From Sphingomonas sp. 37zxx (GTDB taxonomy: Bacteria > Pseudomonadota > Alphaproteobacteria > Sphingomonadales > Sphingomonadaceae): a stretch of 45,351 bases of DNA. Location of the stretch: assembly GCF_000786205.1 (NCBI RefSeq), contig NZ_JROH01000029.1:1-45351 (forward strand), read 5' to 3'. The number at the start of each line of letters is the position of its first letter. The stretch's first letter is position 1. Under the pieces are notes generated by a model. The model saw nothing but the letters and a program-made list of their open reading frames with translations, was not told the DNA's origin and ran no database searches. Shown one piece after another: positions 1 to 8,459 of the stretch. The translations under genes and the position numbers were made by a program.

Positions 1-171
1 AATATGTCGAGGGGTTATTGGAAGTGCCCACATTGTTACAGCCCAGTTACCCCGCATCCGCCGCGATGCAAACTAGGTCTTAGTTACACCCACCAAAGGA
101 TGCGTCAGCTTTATTTCCCAGAAATATGCCCCCAAATCACCCAGGCATTAGTTACGGTGTCTTACCCCCTG

Positions 172-729
172 TTAGAACGGCACGTCGTCGTCGAGATCGT
201 CGGGGAAGCCGCCGAAATCATTGTTCGATTTGGCCGGGGGTGACGAGCGTCCACCGCCGCCGCCGCCGCCGCGCGAGGACTGGCCGGCGAACTCGTCGCC
301 GCCGCCACTGCCCCAATCGCCGCCGCCGCCGCGGCTGCCACCGCCCGAACCACCGCCGCCGCCGCCCGAGCCGCCCTGCGGCCCGTCGAGCATCGTCAGC
401 ACGCCGTTATAATTTTGCAGCACGATCTCGGTCGAATAACGGTCTTCACCCTTGGCATCCTGCCATTTGCGGGTCTGAAGCTGGCCCTCGATATAGACTT
501 TCGAGCCCTTGCGCAGGAAGCGCTCGGCGACGCCGGCAAGGCCTTCTGAAAACACCTTCACCGTGTGCCACTCGGTCTTTTCCTTCTTTTCGCCCGAGTT
601 GCGATCCTTCCACGATTCGCTGGTCGCGATCCGCAGTTCGACGACCTTGCCGCCGTTTGAAAACGTCCGTGCTTCGGGATCGCGCCCCAGATTTCCGACG
701 AGAATTACCTTGTTGACGCTGCCGGCCAT
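172..729 (-). CDS. ssb: Single-stranded DNA-binding protein
   Basis: A 185-residue SSB that coats single-stranded DNA in replication, recombination and repair. The start is placed at the ATG giving [19 protein letters not shown], which is the usual SSB beginning; a longer in-frame start 14 codons upstream lacks family support. The OB fold covers about residues 1-110. A very Gly-rich linker follows, and the protein ends in the acidic tip DDLDDDVPF that binds partner proteins. The Gly-rich linker makes the DNA a GC-rich trinucleotide-like tract at about 240-375. Length and architecture are normal for alphaproteobacteria. Family assignment is very secure. Confidence 0.97.
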   Translation of the reverse strand: MAGSVNKVILVGNLGRDPEARTFSNGGKVVELRIATSESWKDRNSGEKKEKTEWHTVKVFSEGLAGVAERFLRKGSKVYIEGQLQTRKWQDAKGEDRYSTEIVLQNYNGVLTMLDGPQGGSGGGGGGSGGGSRGGGGDWGSGGGDEFAGQSSRGGGGGGGRSSPPAKSNNDFGGFPDDLDDDVPF

Positions 730-793
730 GATCCGCTCCGAAAGATTGCGGCACCCGATGGGCGGGCGCACATTGCAGCGCTATAGCAAAGCG

Positions 794-970
794 ATGGCGC
801 AAGTCACCAACCTGAACCGCTTCCGCAAGGCGCGCGACAAGGCCGCCCGCGCCACGCAGGCCGATGCCAACCGCGCGCAATTTGGCCGCACCAAAGCACA
901 AAAGGCAGCCGACGCTGCCGACGTGGCACGGCGCGAAGCCGCGCTCGACGCCGCCAAGCGCGACGAATAA
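794..970 (+). CDS. DUF4169 family small basic protein
   Basis: A 58-residue highly charged protein beginning MAQVTNLNRFRKARDKAAR, rich in Ala, Arg, Lys and Asp, and probably one long helix. The start pattern and length match the DUF4169 family common in sphingomonads and other alphaproteobacteria, whose function is unknown. The ATG at 794 is chosen because the in-frame sequence upstream is antisense to ssb and does not look coding. It is divergent from ssb, so the short gap at 730-793 must hold both promoters. Confidence 0.75.
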   Translation: MAQVTNLNRFRKARDKAARATQADANRAQFGRTKAQKAADAADVARREAALDAAKRDE

Positions 971-989
971 GCGCCAGCCGCGCGGGCGA

Positions 990-1307
990 TCAGTCCTCGG
1001 CAGCGATCCGAACGCGCATGCCGTCGAGCGCGTTGGTGACCTGTACCTGGCACGCCAGCCGCGAATAGGCGTCGCGATCCGACGTGCTGTCGAGCAAATC
1101 GTCTTCGTCGATGCTCATCGGCGCAAGTTTGTCGGCAAATTCCGGGTCGACATGGACATGGCAGGTGGCGCACGAACAACAGCCGCCGCACAGCGCCAGC
1201 AGCTCGTCGAAACCGTTGTCGCGAATGACTTCCATCATCGAAAGGCCAGCCTCGCCCATGACTTCGCGCTCTTCTCCGTTCCGGGTCACGACGATCAGCT
1301 TGGGCAT
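990..1307 (-). CDS. [2Fe-2S] ferredoxin, adrenodoxin/putidaredoxin type
   Basis: A 105-residue ferredoxin carrying one [2Fe-2S] cluster, expected to pass single electrons in the cytoplasm to a monooxygenase or a biosynthetic enzyme. The cluster ligands are visible as Cys40, Cys46, Cys49 and Cys86 in the CX5CX2CX36C spacing of vertebrate-type ferredoxins (LCGGCCSCATCHVHV). The start MPKLIVVTRNGEE is the normal beginning; the same frame stays open far upstream but is antisense to the glycosylase gene. It ends 20 bp from the convergent DUF4169 gene. No cytochrome P450 or reductase gene is nearby, so the partner cannot be named. Confidence 0.92.
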   Translation of the reverse strand: MPKLIVVTRNGEEREVMGEAGLSMMEVIRDNGFDELLALCGGCCSCATCHVHVDPEFADKLAPMSIDEDDLLDSTSDRDAYSRLACQVQVTNALDGMRVRIAAED

Positions 1308-1373
1308 TGCGGTCTCCTGTACGAACGGCTCAGTCCATGCCGCGTCGATGCGCGCTTCGCAAGGTGCCCTTGG

Positions 1374-2000
1374 GTGGGCTTGAGCGCCGATCGGCTGCGC
1401 GCCGATCTCGATTCGCTGGCGGCGATCGAACCTGCATTTGGCGAGGCGATCACGCGCGCAGGCTATCCCGAGCCGCGAATCCGCCCGCGCGGGCACGAAA
1501 CCTTGCTGCGCACGATCGTCGGCCAGCAGGTGAGCTATAAGGCTGCCGACGCGGTGTGGAAAAAGATCGAGGCGACGCTGGGCGGCGATGCCGGCGACAC
1601 CGCCGCCTGGGCCGCCGCCAGCGACGAGATGCTGCGCGGGGCCGGCCTCTCGCGCCAGAAAATGGGCTATTCGCGCAGCCTTTGCGAACTGGTTGCCAGC
1701 GGCGAGCTGGACCTGGCGAACCTGCCCGCCGATGATGAAGCGGCGATCGCGCAAATGGTGAAGGTAAAGGGGATCGGCCGCTGGTCGGCCGAAATCTACC
1801 TGCTGTTCGCCGAGGGCCGGCCCGACATCTGGCCCGCCGGCGACCTGGCGGTGCAGATCGAAGTCGGGCGGATATTGGGCATGGATGCGCGGCCAAGCGA
1901 GAAGCTGACGCGCGAAGTGGCCGAGGCATGGCGTCCCTATCGCGGCGCGGCGGCGATCTTTGCCTGGCACCATTACGGCACCGACATGGCGGTGATTTGA
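1374..2000 (+). CDS. DNA-3-methyladenine glycosylase II-type (AlkA family, HhH-GPD)
   Basis: A 208-residue HhH-GPD glycosylase expected to remove alkylated bases such as 3-methyladenine in base excision repair. The helix-hairpin-helix VKGIGRWSA lies at residues 131-139, and the catalytic Asp is Asp157 in PAGDLAVQ. The N-terminal domain found in E. coli AlkA is absent, giving the short form common in bacteria. The start is placed at GTG 1374 because AAGGTG lies about 7 bases upstream; TTG at 1380 is the alternative. It is divergent from the ferredoxin gene with about 65 bp between them. Confidence 0.9.
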   Translation: MGLSADRLRADLDSLAAIEPAFGEAITRAGYPEPRIRPRGHETLLRTIVGQQVSYKAADAVWKKIEATLGGDAGDTAAWAAASDEMLRGAGLSRQKMGYSRSLCELVASGELDLANLPADDEAAIAQMVKVKGIGRWSAEIYLLFAEGRPDIWPAGDLAVQIEVGRILGMDARPSEKLTREVAEAWRPYRGAAAIFAWHHYGTDMAVI

Positions 2001-2084
2001 GGCTCCGGCCCTCTTCCGCCAAACGGGAGAGGGTTTGAAAGCAAAGCGAGATGGTTGTTACGCCGACTCAGTGGTCTTTTCTTC

Positions 2085-2155
2085 GTCATTCCCGCGAAGG
2101 CGGGAATCCAGAACCACTGCACTGGCATATGGATTCCCGCCTTCGCGGGAATGAC
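2085..2155. repeat. Paired palindromic (REP-like) repeat
   Basis: Two 26-bp arms (2085-2110 and 2130-2155) are perfect inverted copies separated by 19 bp. Each arm is itself a palindrome, ATTCCCGC-GAAG-GCGGGAAT. This is the dispersed GTCATTCCCGCGAAGGCGGG type found in many proteobacterial intergenic regions. It lies between the convergent ends of the glycosylase and the ligase-like gene, so it may also help end transcription. Confidence 0.85.
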
Positions 2156-2189
2156 GACCAGAAAAGCATTGGTATCCAGTTGCCATGCT

Positions 2190-3539
2190 TTAGGAAGAAA
2201 TAGCTGTCTTCCCGCGCCAGCCGACCCCGGCCGCCGCCTTGCGCTGTCGTGCGGCATAGCTGTCCAGCGCGATCTGTAGCCCGAACCACATGTAAAAGAA
2301 CGACTGGAACGCCAGGCTAAGGAACAGCGATCCGACCAGATAGATCACATGCGCCGCCTGCAACGCTGCCGCCAATTGCCAGATCCAGCGGTCCTGCGGC
2401 GGTGCCTTGGCATAGCGCCAGCGCAGCATCTCCATCCGCACCAGCCCGACCAGGTTCAGCAGCGCCCACAGGATGAACCCCGGCCAGCCAAGCTCGCCCA
2501 GCACCTCGAAATAGCTCGAATGCCATGCCCGCCCGGCATCGACGGTCTTTAGCACTTCGACCGGGGCGCTTGCACCGCCCTCGGTCGGTACGGTGGTGTC
2601 GACCATCAGCCGGTTCTGGCGATACGCGCCGAAGCCGCCGCCCGAAGGATTCTCCTTCACGAATTCCCAGGTCCAGGCCCATACCAGCACCCGGGTATTG
2701 GCTGACTGGTCCTTTTCATATCCCTGGATTGTGTCCATCCGCTTGGTAAAGCTGTCGGGCAGCAGCGGCACCGCCGCCAGGCCAGCCACCGCCAACAGCC
2801 CCATATACAGAAACCGCCGCTTGGTATCGCGCAGCAGCAGCACCGCCAGCACGCCGATACACACCAGCCCGGTGCGGGCCTCGGTGCCGATCGGAATCAA
2901 CAGGCAGGCAAAGATCAGCGCCCAGCCGAAGGTCTTTACCTTCCAGTCCTGCGGGAAGATCGTCTGATATTGCATCGTCCACAGGATCAGCGGGATCATC
3001 GCGATCGCCACCGCGCTGATCGTGCTGCCTTCATACAGGCCGGCATTGTTGGTGACGCCAAGGTTCAGCACGCCATAACCGCCGCCCGACCCAAGCGTCT
3101 TGATCCCGCCGGTGATGATGATCGATCCAGCGCCCAGGATCATGAAGATCAACAGCGCCTCCATCCGCAACCGCGTTCGCAGTGTCAGCGGCAGGAATAT
3201 CGCAAAGACCAGGGTCTTCCACACCCAATCCCATTTCTCGGCGGCGTCGAGCGGGAAATCCGAATCCTTGAGCGTCCATCCCGCCCAGCCAAGCAACAGC
3301 GTCATCAGCACCTGCCGCCCGCTGAAGCGGGTGCCGTCCTTGGGATCGATCGCGATCCAGGCGAGCAATGCGGCGGCGAAAAAGATCAGCGAGATCGGGA
3401 CGCTCGACAGCAGATGATAGGAAAGCCGCTGCGGCGACACCAGGTCGATATAGACATAGCCGAGCACCAGGATGAACGGCCGCTTCAGCCCGAAGCCGAG
3501 CAGCACCGCCAGGAACGCGACGAAAACCAGATCGCGCAT
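2190..3539 (-). CDS. O-antigen-ligase-like membrane protein, exosortase-associated O-glycosylation ligase type
   Basis: A 449-residue polytopic inner-membrane protein with about ten hydrophobic segments. A conserved stretch GTEARTGLVCIGVLAVLLL lies near the middle, followed by a large loop with NTRVLVWAWTWEFVKENP and RAWHSSYFEVLGELGWPGF. This arrangement fits the Wzy/WaaL superfamily, specifically the putative O-glycosylation ligases found with exosortase systems. The likely role is transfer of a lipid-linked glycan, possibly to PEP-CTERM proteins. The placement just before CorA, the EpsD-like gene and XrtV supports this. The acceptor and the direction of catalysis are inference. Confidence 0.8.
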   Translation of the reverse strand: MRDLVFVAFLAVLLGFGLKRPFILVLGYVYIDLVSPQRLSYHLLSSVPISLIFFAAALLAWIAIDPKDGTRFSGRQVLMTLLLGWAGWTLKDSDFPLDAAEKWDWVWKTLVFAIFLPLTLRTRLRMEALLIFMILGAGSIIITGGIKTLGSGGGYGVLNLGVTNNAGLYEGSTISAVAIAMIPLILWTMQYQTIFPQDWKVKTFGWALIFACLLIPIGTEARTGLVCIGVLAVLLLRDTKRRFLYMGLLAVAGLAAVPLLPDSFTKRMDTIQGYEKDQSANTRVLVWAWTWEFVKENPSGGGFGAYRQNRLMVDTTVPTEGGASAPVEVLKTVDAGRAWHSSYFEVLGELGWPGFILWALLNLVGLVRMEMLRWRYAKAPPQDRWIWQLAAALQAAHVIYLVGSLFLSLAFQSFFYMWFGLQIALDSYAARQRKAAAGVGWRGKTAISS

Positions 3540-3631
3540 CGCTCAGGCGATCGAAAGGGGGGCGGGCCGGCGCATCGCCTTGGCGTTAGCGCGGCAGGCG
3601 TTGAAGCGGCGTTAAGCCGCCTGTCCCCGCG

Positions 3632-4600
3632 TCACAGCCAGCCCAGCCTTTTGAAACGGGTGTATAGCGCGGCGCAGACGATACCGATCACGCCGAGCAC
3701 CACGAAATAGCCATAGCGCGTCTTCAGCTCGGGCATGTAATCGAAGTTCATGCCGTAAATGCCGGCGATCGCGGTCGGCACCGCCAGGATCGCCGCCCAG
3801 GCGGCAAGCTGCCGCGTGATCGCGCCGGTGCGTTGCTGTTCGAGCAGGTTGCTGAATTCGAACACCGACGTCAGCACTTCGCGCAGGCCTTCGGCGGTCG
3901 TCGATACACGCCGGATATGATCGAGCACGTCGCTGAAATAGGGCCGAGTCTCGCTATCGATGCACGGCAGATCGAGCCGTACCAGCTTGCCCGCGACTTC
4001 GCCCATCGGGCCGAGCACGCGCTGAAAGCGGAACAATTCGCGGCGGAGCGCGAAGATGCGGTTGATTTCGTGCCGCTCGAGGAAATGATCGACGGTGCGC
4101 TGTTCCATCGCCAGCACTTCGTCCTCGATCGGCTCGACCGCCGGCAAATAGCCGTCGACGATGAAATCGAGCACCGCGTGCAGCACATAATCGACGCCTT
4201 GCATCAACAGGGTAGGCGATGCCTCGAGCTGCTGGCGAAGCGCGCTGTGCGCCCGCGTCGATCCGTGCCGCACTGTGATGATATGGCTATGCCCGACAAA
4301 GATCGCGGTCTCGCCATAGGCAATGTCGCCGTCGATCAGATTGACGGTGCGCGCGGCGATGAACAGCTGATCGTCATAGACGTCGATCTTGGGCAATTGA
4401 TTTGCCTTCATCGCATCCTCGACCGCTAGTGGGTGCAGGGCATAATGCGCCTGCAACAGCTGCATTTCCTGCGCGCTCGGATCGGCGATGCCGATCCATA
4501 CGAACTCGGAGGCGTCCCCCGGATTGTCGATCTTCTCATCGATCGACACCTCGCGCACGCGCTTGCCGTTGCGATAGAGATAAGCGGCGACGACGGGCAT
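3632..4600 (-). CDS. corA: CorA-family magnesium/cobalt transporter
   Basis: A 322-residue CorA channel for Mg2+ (and possibly Co2+ or Ni2+) in the inner membrane. A long cytoplasmic alpha/beta and helical domain is followed by two C-terminal membrane helices. The diagnostic GMN signature is at about residues 283-285, followed by the MPEL loop. The C-terminus is basic (RFKRLGWL), as usual. The start MPVVAAYLYRNG is chosen because AGGA sits 8 bases upstream; a longer frame to 4657 lacks family similarity. It lies downstream of the EpsD-like gene on the same strand with a 113-bp gap, so it may be a separate unit. Confidence 0.93.
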   Translation of the reverse strand: MPVVAAYLYRNGKRVREVSIDEKIDNPGDASEFVWIGIADPSAQEMQLLQAHYALHPLAVEDAMKANQLPKIDVYDDQLFIAARTVNLIDGDIAYGETAIFVGHSHIITVRHGSTRAHSALRQQLEASPTLLMQGVDYVLHAVLDFIVDGYLPAVEPIEDEVLAMEQRTVDHFLERHEINRIFALRRELFRFQRVLGPMGEVAGKLVRLDLPCIDSETRPYFSDVLDHIRRVSTTAEGLREVLTSVFEFSNLLEQQRTGAITRQLAAWAAILAVPTAIAGIYGMNFDYMPELKTRYGYFVVLGVIGIVCAALYTRFKRLGWL

Positions 4601-4713
4601 GACGGCAATCCTGATTGGCAGGTGCAGCGCCTTGGCACCGCTGCGCGCAGGCGGCAATGCCGGTGGCTGCTATTCAGGCAAAAGCTTGCCGTCACCCGCC
4701 ATGGCAACGCGCA

Positions 4714-5541
4714 TTAGTTGCCGTCGGACACGGTGAAGCCAGGCTGAAGCCGAATATCGGCTGCTGCGCGCAATGCCTCCAGCTCCTGATTGATCGCGCT
4801 GTCGATGTTCTGCCGACCAAGACTTTGCCGCGCCAATATCCGGCGGTTGCTCCGGCTCAGCGCGACATCGGTTTTGTCGATCACGGTCGCCGCGATCAAG
4901 GTGTCGCCGTTGCGGTGGAAGAACAGCTTGTCCGGCGGCAGTTGGCGAAGGCGATCGGCCAGCGCTGCCGACATGAACCTGCTGTTCCACTCGGTCCTGC
5001 TGCGCTGTCCCACCAGGCCCGCCTGCGTCAGCAGCCGGTCGACTTCGGCGAGCGACCCGGCATTCGACAGCCGCTTGGGAGCGGTGCCGCCAGGGGGGAG
5101 CGGCGCATCGATCTGGTCGATCTGAAACACGGTATAGCTGGCGAATGCCCCCGGGTCTTTCCGAAGGATCTGATCGATTTCGGCATCCGACAGCGGCATC
5201 ACCGCATTGCCGATCCGCCGCAGCTGTAAATCCATCAACAGCCGTTCCTCGGCGCGCCTACGCGCCAGGACGAACTCGATCTGCTGGTCCAGCTTGGCGC
5301 GTCTTGCCTCCTGCGCCCATAATTTGCGGTCGATCACCTCGCGCAGCAACACCGGCGGCGCCACCGCTTCGGCGTTGGGGCCGCGACTGCGGGCGGCAGC
5401 TTCGGCCCTGAGTTCGCCGAGGGTGATTTCTTCGCCATTCGCCACGGCCACCACCTGCCCGCTCGGCACCTTGTCGCCGCACGCCGACAGCGACCAGGCA
5501 ACCGCGCACCCAAGCACCAAAAGTCTAAATCGAATGCTCAG
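4714..5541 (-). CDS. EpsD-like peptidyl-prolyl isomerase lipoprotein
   Basis: A periplasmic, membrane-anchored SurA/EpsD-type protein. The signal peptide ends in the lipobox LSAC. It is followed by a parvulin-associated region (NGEEITLGELRAEAA, then REVIDRKLWAQEA) typical of the EpsD family found with exopolysaccharide and exosortase loci. The start is not obvious. The only in-frame ATG (5631) would overlap the divergent gene at 5598. A CTG at 5541 is preceded by GGGAGA and gives an ideal 20-residue signal peptide, so I place the start there. TTG at 5586 or ATT at 5535 are alternatives. The true parvulin catalytic core seems weak, so isomerase activity is uncertain. Confidence 0.75.
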   Translation of the reverse strand: MSIRFRLLVLGCAVAWSLSACGDKVPSGQVVAVANGEEITLGELRAEAAARSRGPNAEAVAPPVLLREVIDRKLWAQEARRAKLDQQIEFVLARRRAEERLLMDLQLRRIGNAVMPLSDAEIDQILRKDPGAFASYTVFQIDQIDAPLPPGGTAPKRLSNAGSLAEVDRLLTQAGLVGQRSRTEWNSRFMSAALADRLRQLPPDKLFFHRNGDTLIAATVIDKTDVALSRSNRRILARQSLGRQNIDSAINQELEALRAAADIRLQPGFTVSDGN

Positions 5542-5597
5542 CGCTTTTCTCCCGGACCATGGCGGCGTAGCTGCAACAGGCAACAAGGACGGTCGCC

Positions 5598-5855
5598 ATG
5601 CAGACGGTATATGATTGGGTGACGGTGGCAATTTTCTGCGGCCTGATCACGCTGTATCTTCATCGTTCGGTCGATGAGGACGAACCGGGCGATTCGCTTT
5701 GGCAATATCTGGTGGCGTCGACCGGCTGCGCCTTCACCAACTGGCTGGGTAATGAGGGCTATCAACTGGCCGCGATCGGGATGCTGGCGCTTACCCTGGG
5801 CTTTATCCACTATGTGCTGGCGCCGTTTCGCTCGATGGGCGGCGGCAAATCCTGA
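5598..5855 (+). CDS. XrtV sorting system accessory protein
   Basis: An 85-residue small membrane protein with two hydrophobic segments. The first is near the N-terminus (VTVAIFCGLITLYL) and the second near the C-terminus (AAIGMLALTLGFIHYVLAPF). A middle part follows VDEDEPGD with QYLVASTGCAFTNWLGN. Size and sequence match the small protein that accompanies exosortase V in sphingomonads; its molecular role is not known. It is divergent from the EpsD-like gene and converges with the EpsI gene, ending 5 bp from its stop. Confidence 0.85.
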   Translation: MQTVYDWVTVAIFCGLITLYLHRSVDEDEPGDSLWQYLVASTGCAFTNWLGNEGYQLAAIGMLALTLGFIHYVLAPFRSMGGGKS

Positions 5856-5860
5856 CCGGC

Positions 5861-6580
5861 TCATGGCTGCTGCCCGAACAATGCTCGCTTCGCCTCAGGA
5901 GACGCGATCGCCAGCAGCGCGGTCAGGAAACCGCGAAATGCCTTGGCCGCCTGCACGCGGTCACGGCCGGGCACCGACAATCGCACCAATATCCCATCGG
6001 GCGCGTTGCCCCTGATGTTCTCTTTCAGAAACGCCCCCACCTGCGCGACATTGGTCCTGGGGAACGCATTGCCCACGCGGGTCCAGTATAACAACTGCTC
6101 GGAACGCATCGCCGATTCGGCCAGCACCATCTGCGCAGCGATCAGCGGGGTATCGGCGAACCGCAGATCGACCGGCTCGCTGTCGCTCAGTTTGAAACCC
6201 GCTGCGGGATAACAGGCTTCGGGCCGATGCAGCCGCACATCGGCGCGCTGCGACCCGACATAGGCCACCAGCAAGGTCACCGGCGGCGCGACACTCGATT
6301 GATAGATTCGCGTCAACAAATCGTCATACGGCCCGCGCGCATTTTCCCCGGTTTCGGTCACCACCACGCCATAGGTGGTCGCAAGCGTCCAAGTGCCGAT
6401 CTGCGCCGGAATCAACGCCTGCAGCCCGCCGGCGGGCAGTGCGCGCGGCGAACTCCACAGCGCGGTCGAACTGCCCAGCACCGCCCCCGCACAGCAAATG
6501 CCGCCCATCAACAGGTCGCGCCGCCCCAGGGTTCGCGCCAAGGGCAGCTCCGTCGCATCGGTCGATTGCAGATCGCTCAT
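5861..6580 (-). CDS. epsI: EpsI-family exosortase-associated protein
   Basis: A 239-residue protein. The N-terminus has an RRDLLMGG motif followed by a hydrophobic stretch, so it is anchored in the inner membrane or exported. The main domain contains VAYVGSQRADVRLHRPEAC and YPAAGF, typical of EpsI/methanolan-biosynthesis proteins (DUF3485), which occur fused to or beside exosortases. Its start ATG overlaps the xrtV stop codon (ATGA), showing translational coupling. The function is thought to assist sorting or exopolysaccharide production; the reaction is unknown. A longer upstream start lies inside xrtV and is not supported. Confidence 0.88.
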   Translation of the reverse strand: MSDLQSTDATELPLARTLGRRDLLMGGICCAGAVLGSSTALWSSPRALPAGGLQALIPAQIGTWTLATTYGVVVTETGENARGPYDDLLTRIYQSSVAPPVTLLVAYVGSQRADVRLHRPEACYPAAGFKLSDSEPVDLRFADTPLIAAQMVLAESAMRSEQLLYWTRVGNAFPRTNVAQVGAFLKENIRGNAPDGILVRLSVPGRDRVQAAKAFRGFLTALLAIASPEAKRALFGQQP

Positions 6581-7446
6581 CGGGGCTGCGATGCCTTTCG
6601 CTGCAAGGCACCGAACACGCCATCGGCGGCGAACATGCACAGCATCGCCACGCAAAACATGATGATCCCCGCCATTTCGTGCGCGACCCCCTGCCCAACC
6701 TCAGCCCCGAAATACCAGGTCAGAAGGATAATGATCAGCACGCGGACCAGATTGGCCAGCACCGCGATCGGCACGATCGCCAGCAACAAAGCCGCGCCGA
6801 ACCGCACCCCGGCATTGCTGCGAAGATGGACATAAAAAAGACCGACCGCACACAGCGTCAGCAGCGAACCCAGCCCGGCACAGGCCTGGCGAACCAGCAA
6901 TTCATACTGGCCGATCTGAATCGTCGCTCCCGACAGCGCCACCGGATACCCCAGGAAGTGCAGGAAATTGACCGACATCGCTGAAATCCACAGCTTGATC
7001 GGCTGAGTCAGGTCGGCAGTAAGGATCACCGGCGGCACGATCAGGAAGCCAAGATACAGGAACGGAAACCAGAATCTACGCACCAGCCGCGGCCCCAGGT
7101 AGATGACCGCCGTCAGTACCCCCAGCAAATACACCGCCAACGTTTCCAGCGGCAGCACCTGATAAATCCGCGCAAACACATATGACATCACCAGCGGCAG
7201 CAGCAGGATCGGCCAGGCTGCGTTTTTCAGCGGGGCCGCCTCGCGGTACAATATCGTCCGCAATCGCCACAAAAGCCAAATGCCGGTCGCCAGGATGATC
7301 GGCCCCTGGGTGCCCTCTTCGGAAGACCAATGATTGCGCGCAACCGAGACGATTGTGGGGACGACAAGCGCAAGCACGCCACCAATGGCGAACCAGCGTC
7401 TGCCAGAGATGCGACGATACCAGCGACCGTCTTGAGCATTGTTCAT
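6577..7446 (-). CDS. xrtV: Exosortase V
   Basis: A 289-residue polytopic membrane protease/transpeptidase that recognises C-terminal PEP motifs, cuts them and probably passes the protein to a cell-surface acceptor. About eight membrane segments are visible. The catalytic triad of exosortases is present: Cys189 in RQACAGLGSLL, Arg235 in LANLVRVL and His256 in AHEMAG. The start MNNAQDGRWY is chosen; an ATG 11 codons upstream (7479) is possible, and neither has a clear ribosome site. EpsI follows with a 4-base overlap. A PEP-CTERM substrate is encoded divergently 290 bp away. Subtype V is assigned from the accessory gene and sphingomonad context. Confidence 0.92.
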   Translation of the reverse strand: MNNAQDGRWYRRISGRRWFAIGGVLALVVPTIVSVARNHWSSEEGTQGPIILATGIWLLWRLRTILYREAAPLKNAAWPILLLPLVMSYVFARIYQVLPLETLAVYLLGVLTAVIYLGPRLVRRFWFPFLYLGFLIVPPVILTADLTQPIKLWISAMSVNFLHFLGYPVALSGATIQIGQYELLVRQACAGLGSLLTLCAVGLFYVHLRSNAGVRFGAALLLAIVPIAVLANLVRVLIIILLTWYFGAEVGQGVAHEMAGIIMFCVAMLCMFAADGVFGALQRKASQPR

Positions 7447-7689
7447 GCGAAACCGGCGTCGATCCCCAGGGCCATGCACAAGATTATGCCGCCGCTACAG
7501 CGCTTTGCGACCGCCCAATCGCCTGTGCAAGCCATGTTTGGTTAATGTGCCGTTTCAGCGCACGCCGCAAACGAGGTTTGCAAATTTGGCCGCTAAGTGA
7601 CACATATTGATTAGCAAAACGTTAACGATTCCTCCGATGGCGCGGAATAAGCGTTGCTGATGTTGGCTTTCGTTTAGGAGTATGGGCAG

Positions 7690-7743
7690 ATGATGGTCGT
7701 AACAACCAGGCCGAAACGGCTCTGCGGGAGCTATTCGGCGTGA
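7690..7743 (+). CDS. Possible 17-residue leader peptide, coupled to the PEP-CTERM gene
   Basis: A short ORF reading MMVVTTRPKRLCGSYSA. AGGAG at 7676-7680 lies 9 bases upstream of its ATG, the best ribosome site in this region. Its TGA stop (7741-7743) overlaps the GTG start of the next gene (7740-7742) as GTGA, so ribosomes ending here could restart on the PEP-CTERM protein. The GTG itself has only a weakly placed GGAG. It could instead mark a frameshift at the beginning of the PEP-CTERM gene. No family is recognised. Confidence 0.4.
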   Translation: MMVVTTRPKRLCGSYSA

Positions 7744-8459
7744 CCACGTCAGCAACCGCAACGTCCCTGACGGACGATCAGACCACAGACATCATTGCCG
7801 CGCCCGATTCGCCTGAATCCGGCAAGCTGGCACTGTGGGTTCGCCGGGTCGCGATGGCGCTGGTCGCATTTTCGACGCTGCTCATTGGCTATGCGCTGTT
7901 GCCATCGGACGGAAAGGCGTTCGTCACCGGACAGACGCAAAGCGTCCTTTCGATGCTGAGCCTGCGTTCGCCGGGGATGCGCGCCGAAGGCAATCTGCTG
8001 TCGACGAAGCCGGTTCGGGCAGCGGCAGCACCGCAGCAGCGGGCACTGGGCAAAGTGTTCGGTGAGCCGAATCAGCGCGCCTTGGGCAAGGTGTTCGCGC
8101 CGCCCGAAGACGTCGCCGTATTTGGCGGTGAACCCGCTTTCGCGCCTCCGTTTCAGCCTGGCGCAGCCAATTTCGCCGGTTTGCCAGCCCCCGTGGGTGC
8201 AGCACCCCTGGGCGTTGGCGGCCCCGGCGGCGGCGGTGGCATTGCCAATGGCGGCGGCGGCGGTGGTGGCCCCGGTGGCGGTGGCGGTGGCGGTGGCGGC
8301 GGCGTCACCGATCCGGTTTCGCCCGAGCCTCCCGTGGCGGCAGTGCCTGAGCCGGGCACGTGGCTGATGATGATCATCGCCTTCGGGTTTAGCGGCTTCA
8401 TGCTGCGCCGTGGGCGCCGGATGGGCCGGAGCGGTGCAGCGTGTCCTTCGGTGGCCTGA
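7740..8459 (+). CDS. PEP-CTERM sorting-domain protein, Gly-rich
   Basis: A 239-residue likely substrate of the nearby exosortase V. About 36 hydrophilic residues are followed by a membrane segment (VAMALVAFSTLLIGYALL). Next comes a region with a duplicated block QRALGKVF, then a long Gly-rich stretch at about residues 155-190. The C-terminus has the sorting signal: VPEPGTW, a hydrophobic helix (LMMIIAFGFSGFML) and RRGRR. Two oddities stand out. The N-terminus is not a standard cleavable signal peptide, and about a dozen residues extend past the basic cluster and overlap the next gene by 19 bases. The start is GTG 7740, coupled to a leader ORF. The function of the mature part is unknown. Confidence 0.8.
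   Translation: MTTSATATSLTDDQTTDIIAAPDSPESGKLALWVRRVAMALVAFSTLLIGYALLPSDGKAFVTGQTQSVLSMLSLRSPGMRAEGNLLSTKPVRAAAAPQQRALGKVFGEPNQRALGKVFAPPEDVAVFGGEPAFAPPFQPGAANFAGLPAPVGAAPLGVGGPGGGGGIANGGGGGGGPGGGGGGGGGGVTDPVSPEPPVAAVPEPGTWLMMIIAFGFSGFMLRRGRRMGRSGAACPSVA

Noticed and set aside
4..243. 79-codon open frame with a CxxC-like start at the left edge
   Set aside because: It runs into the antisense of ssb, has no ribosome site and the cysteine pattern is too short to be a zinc ribbon.
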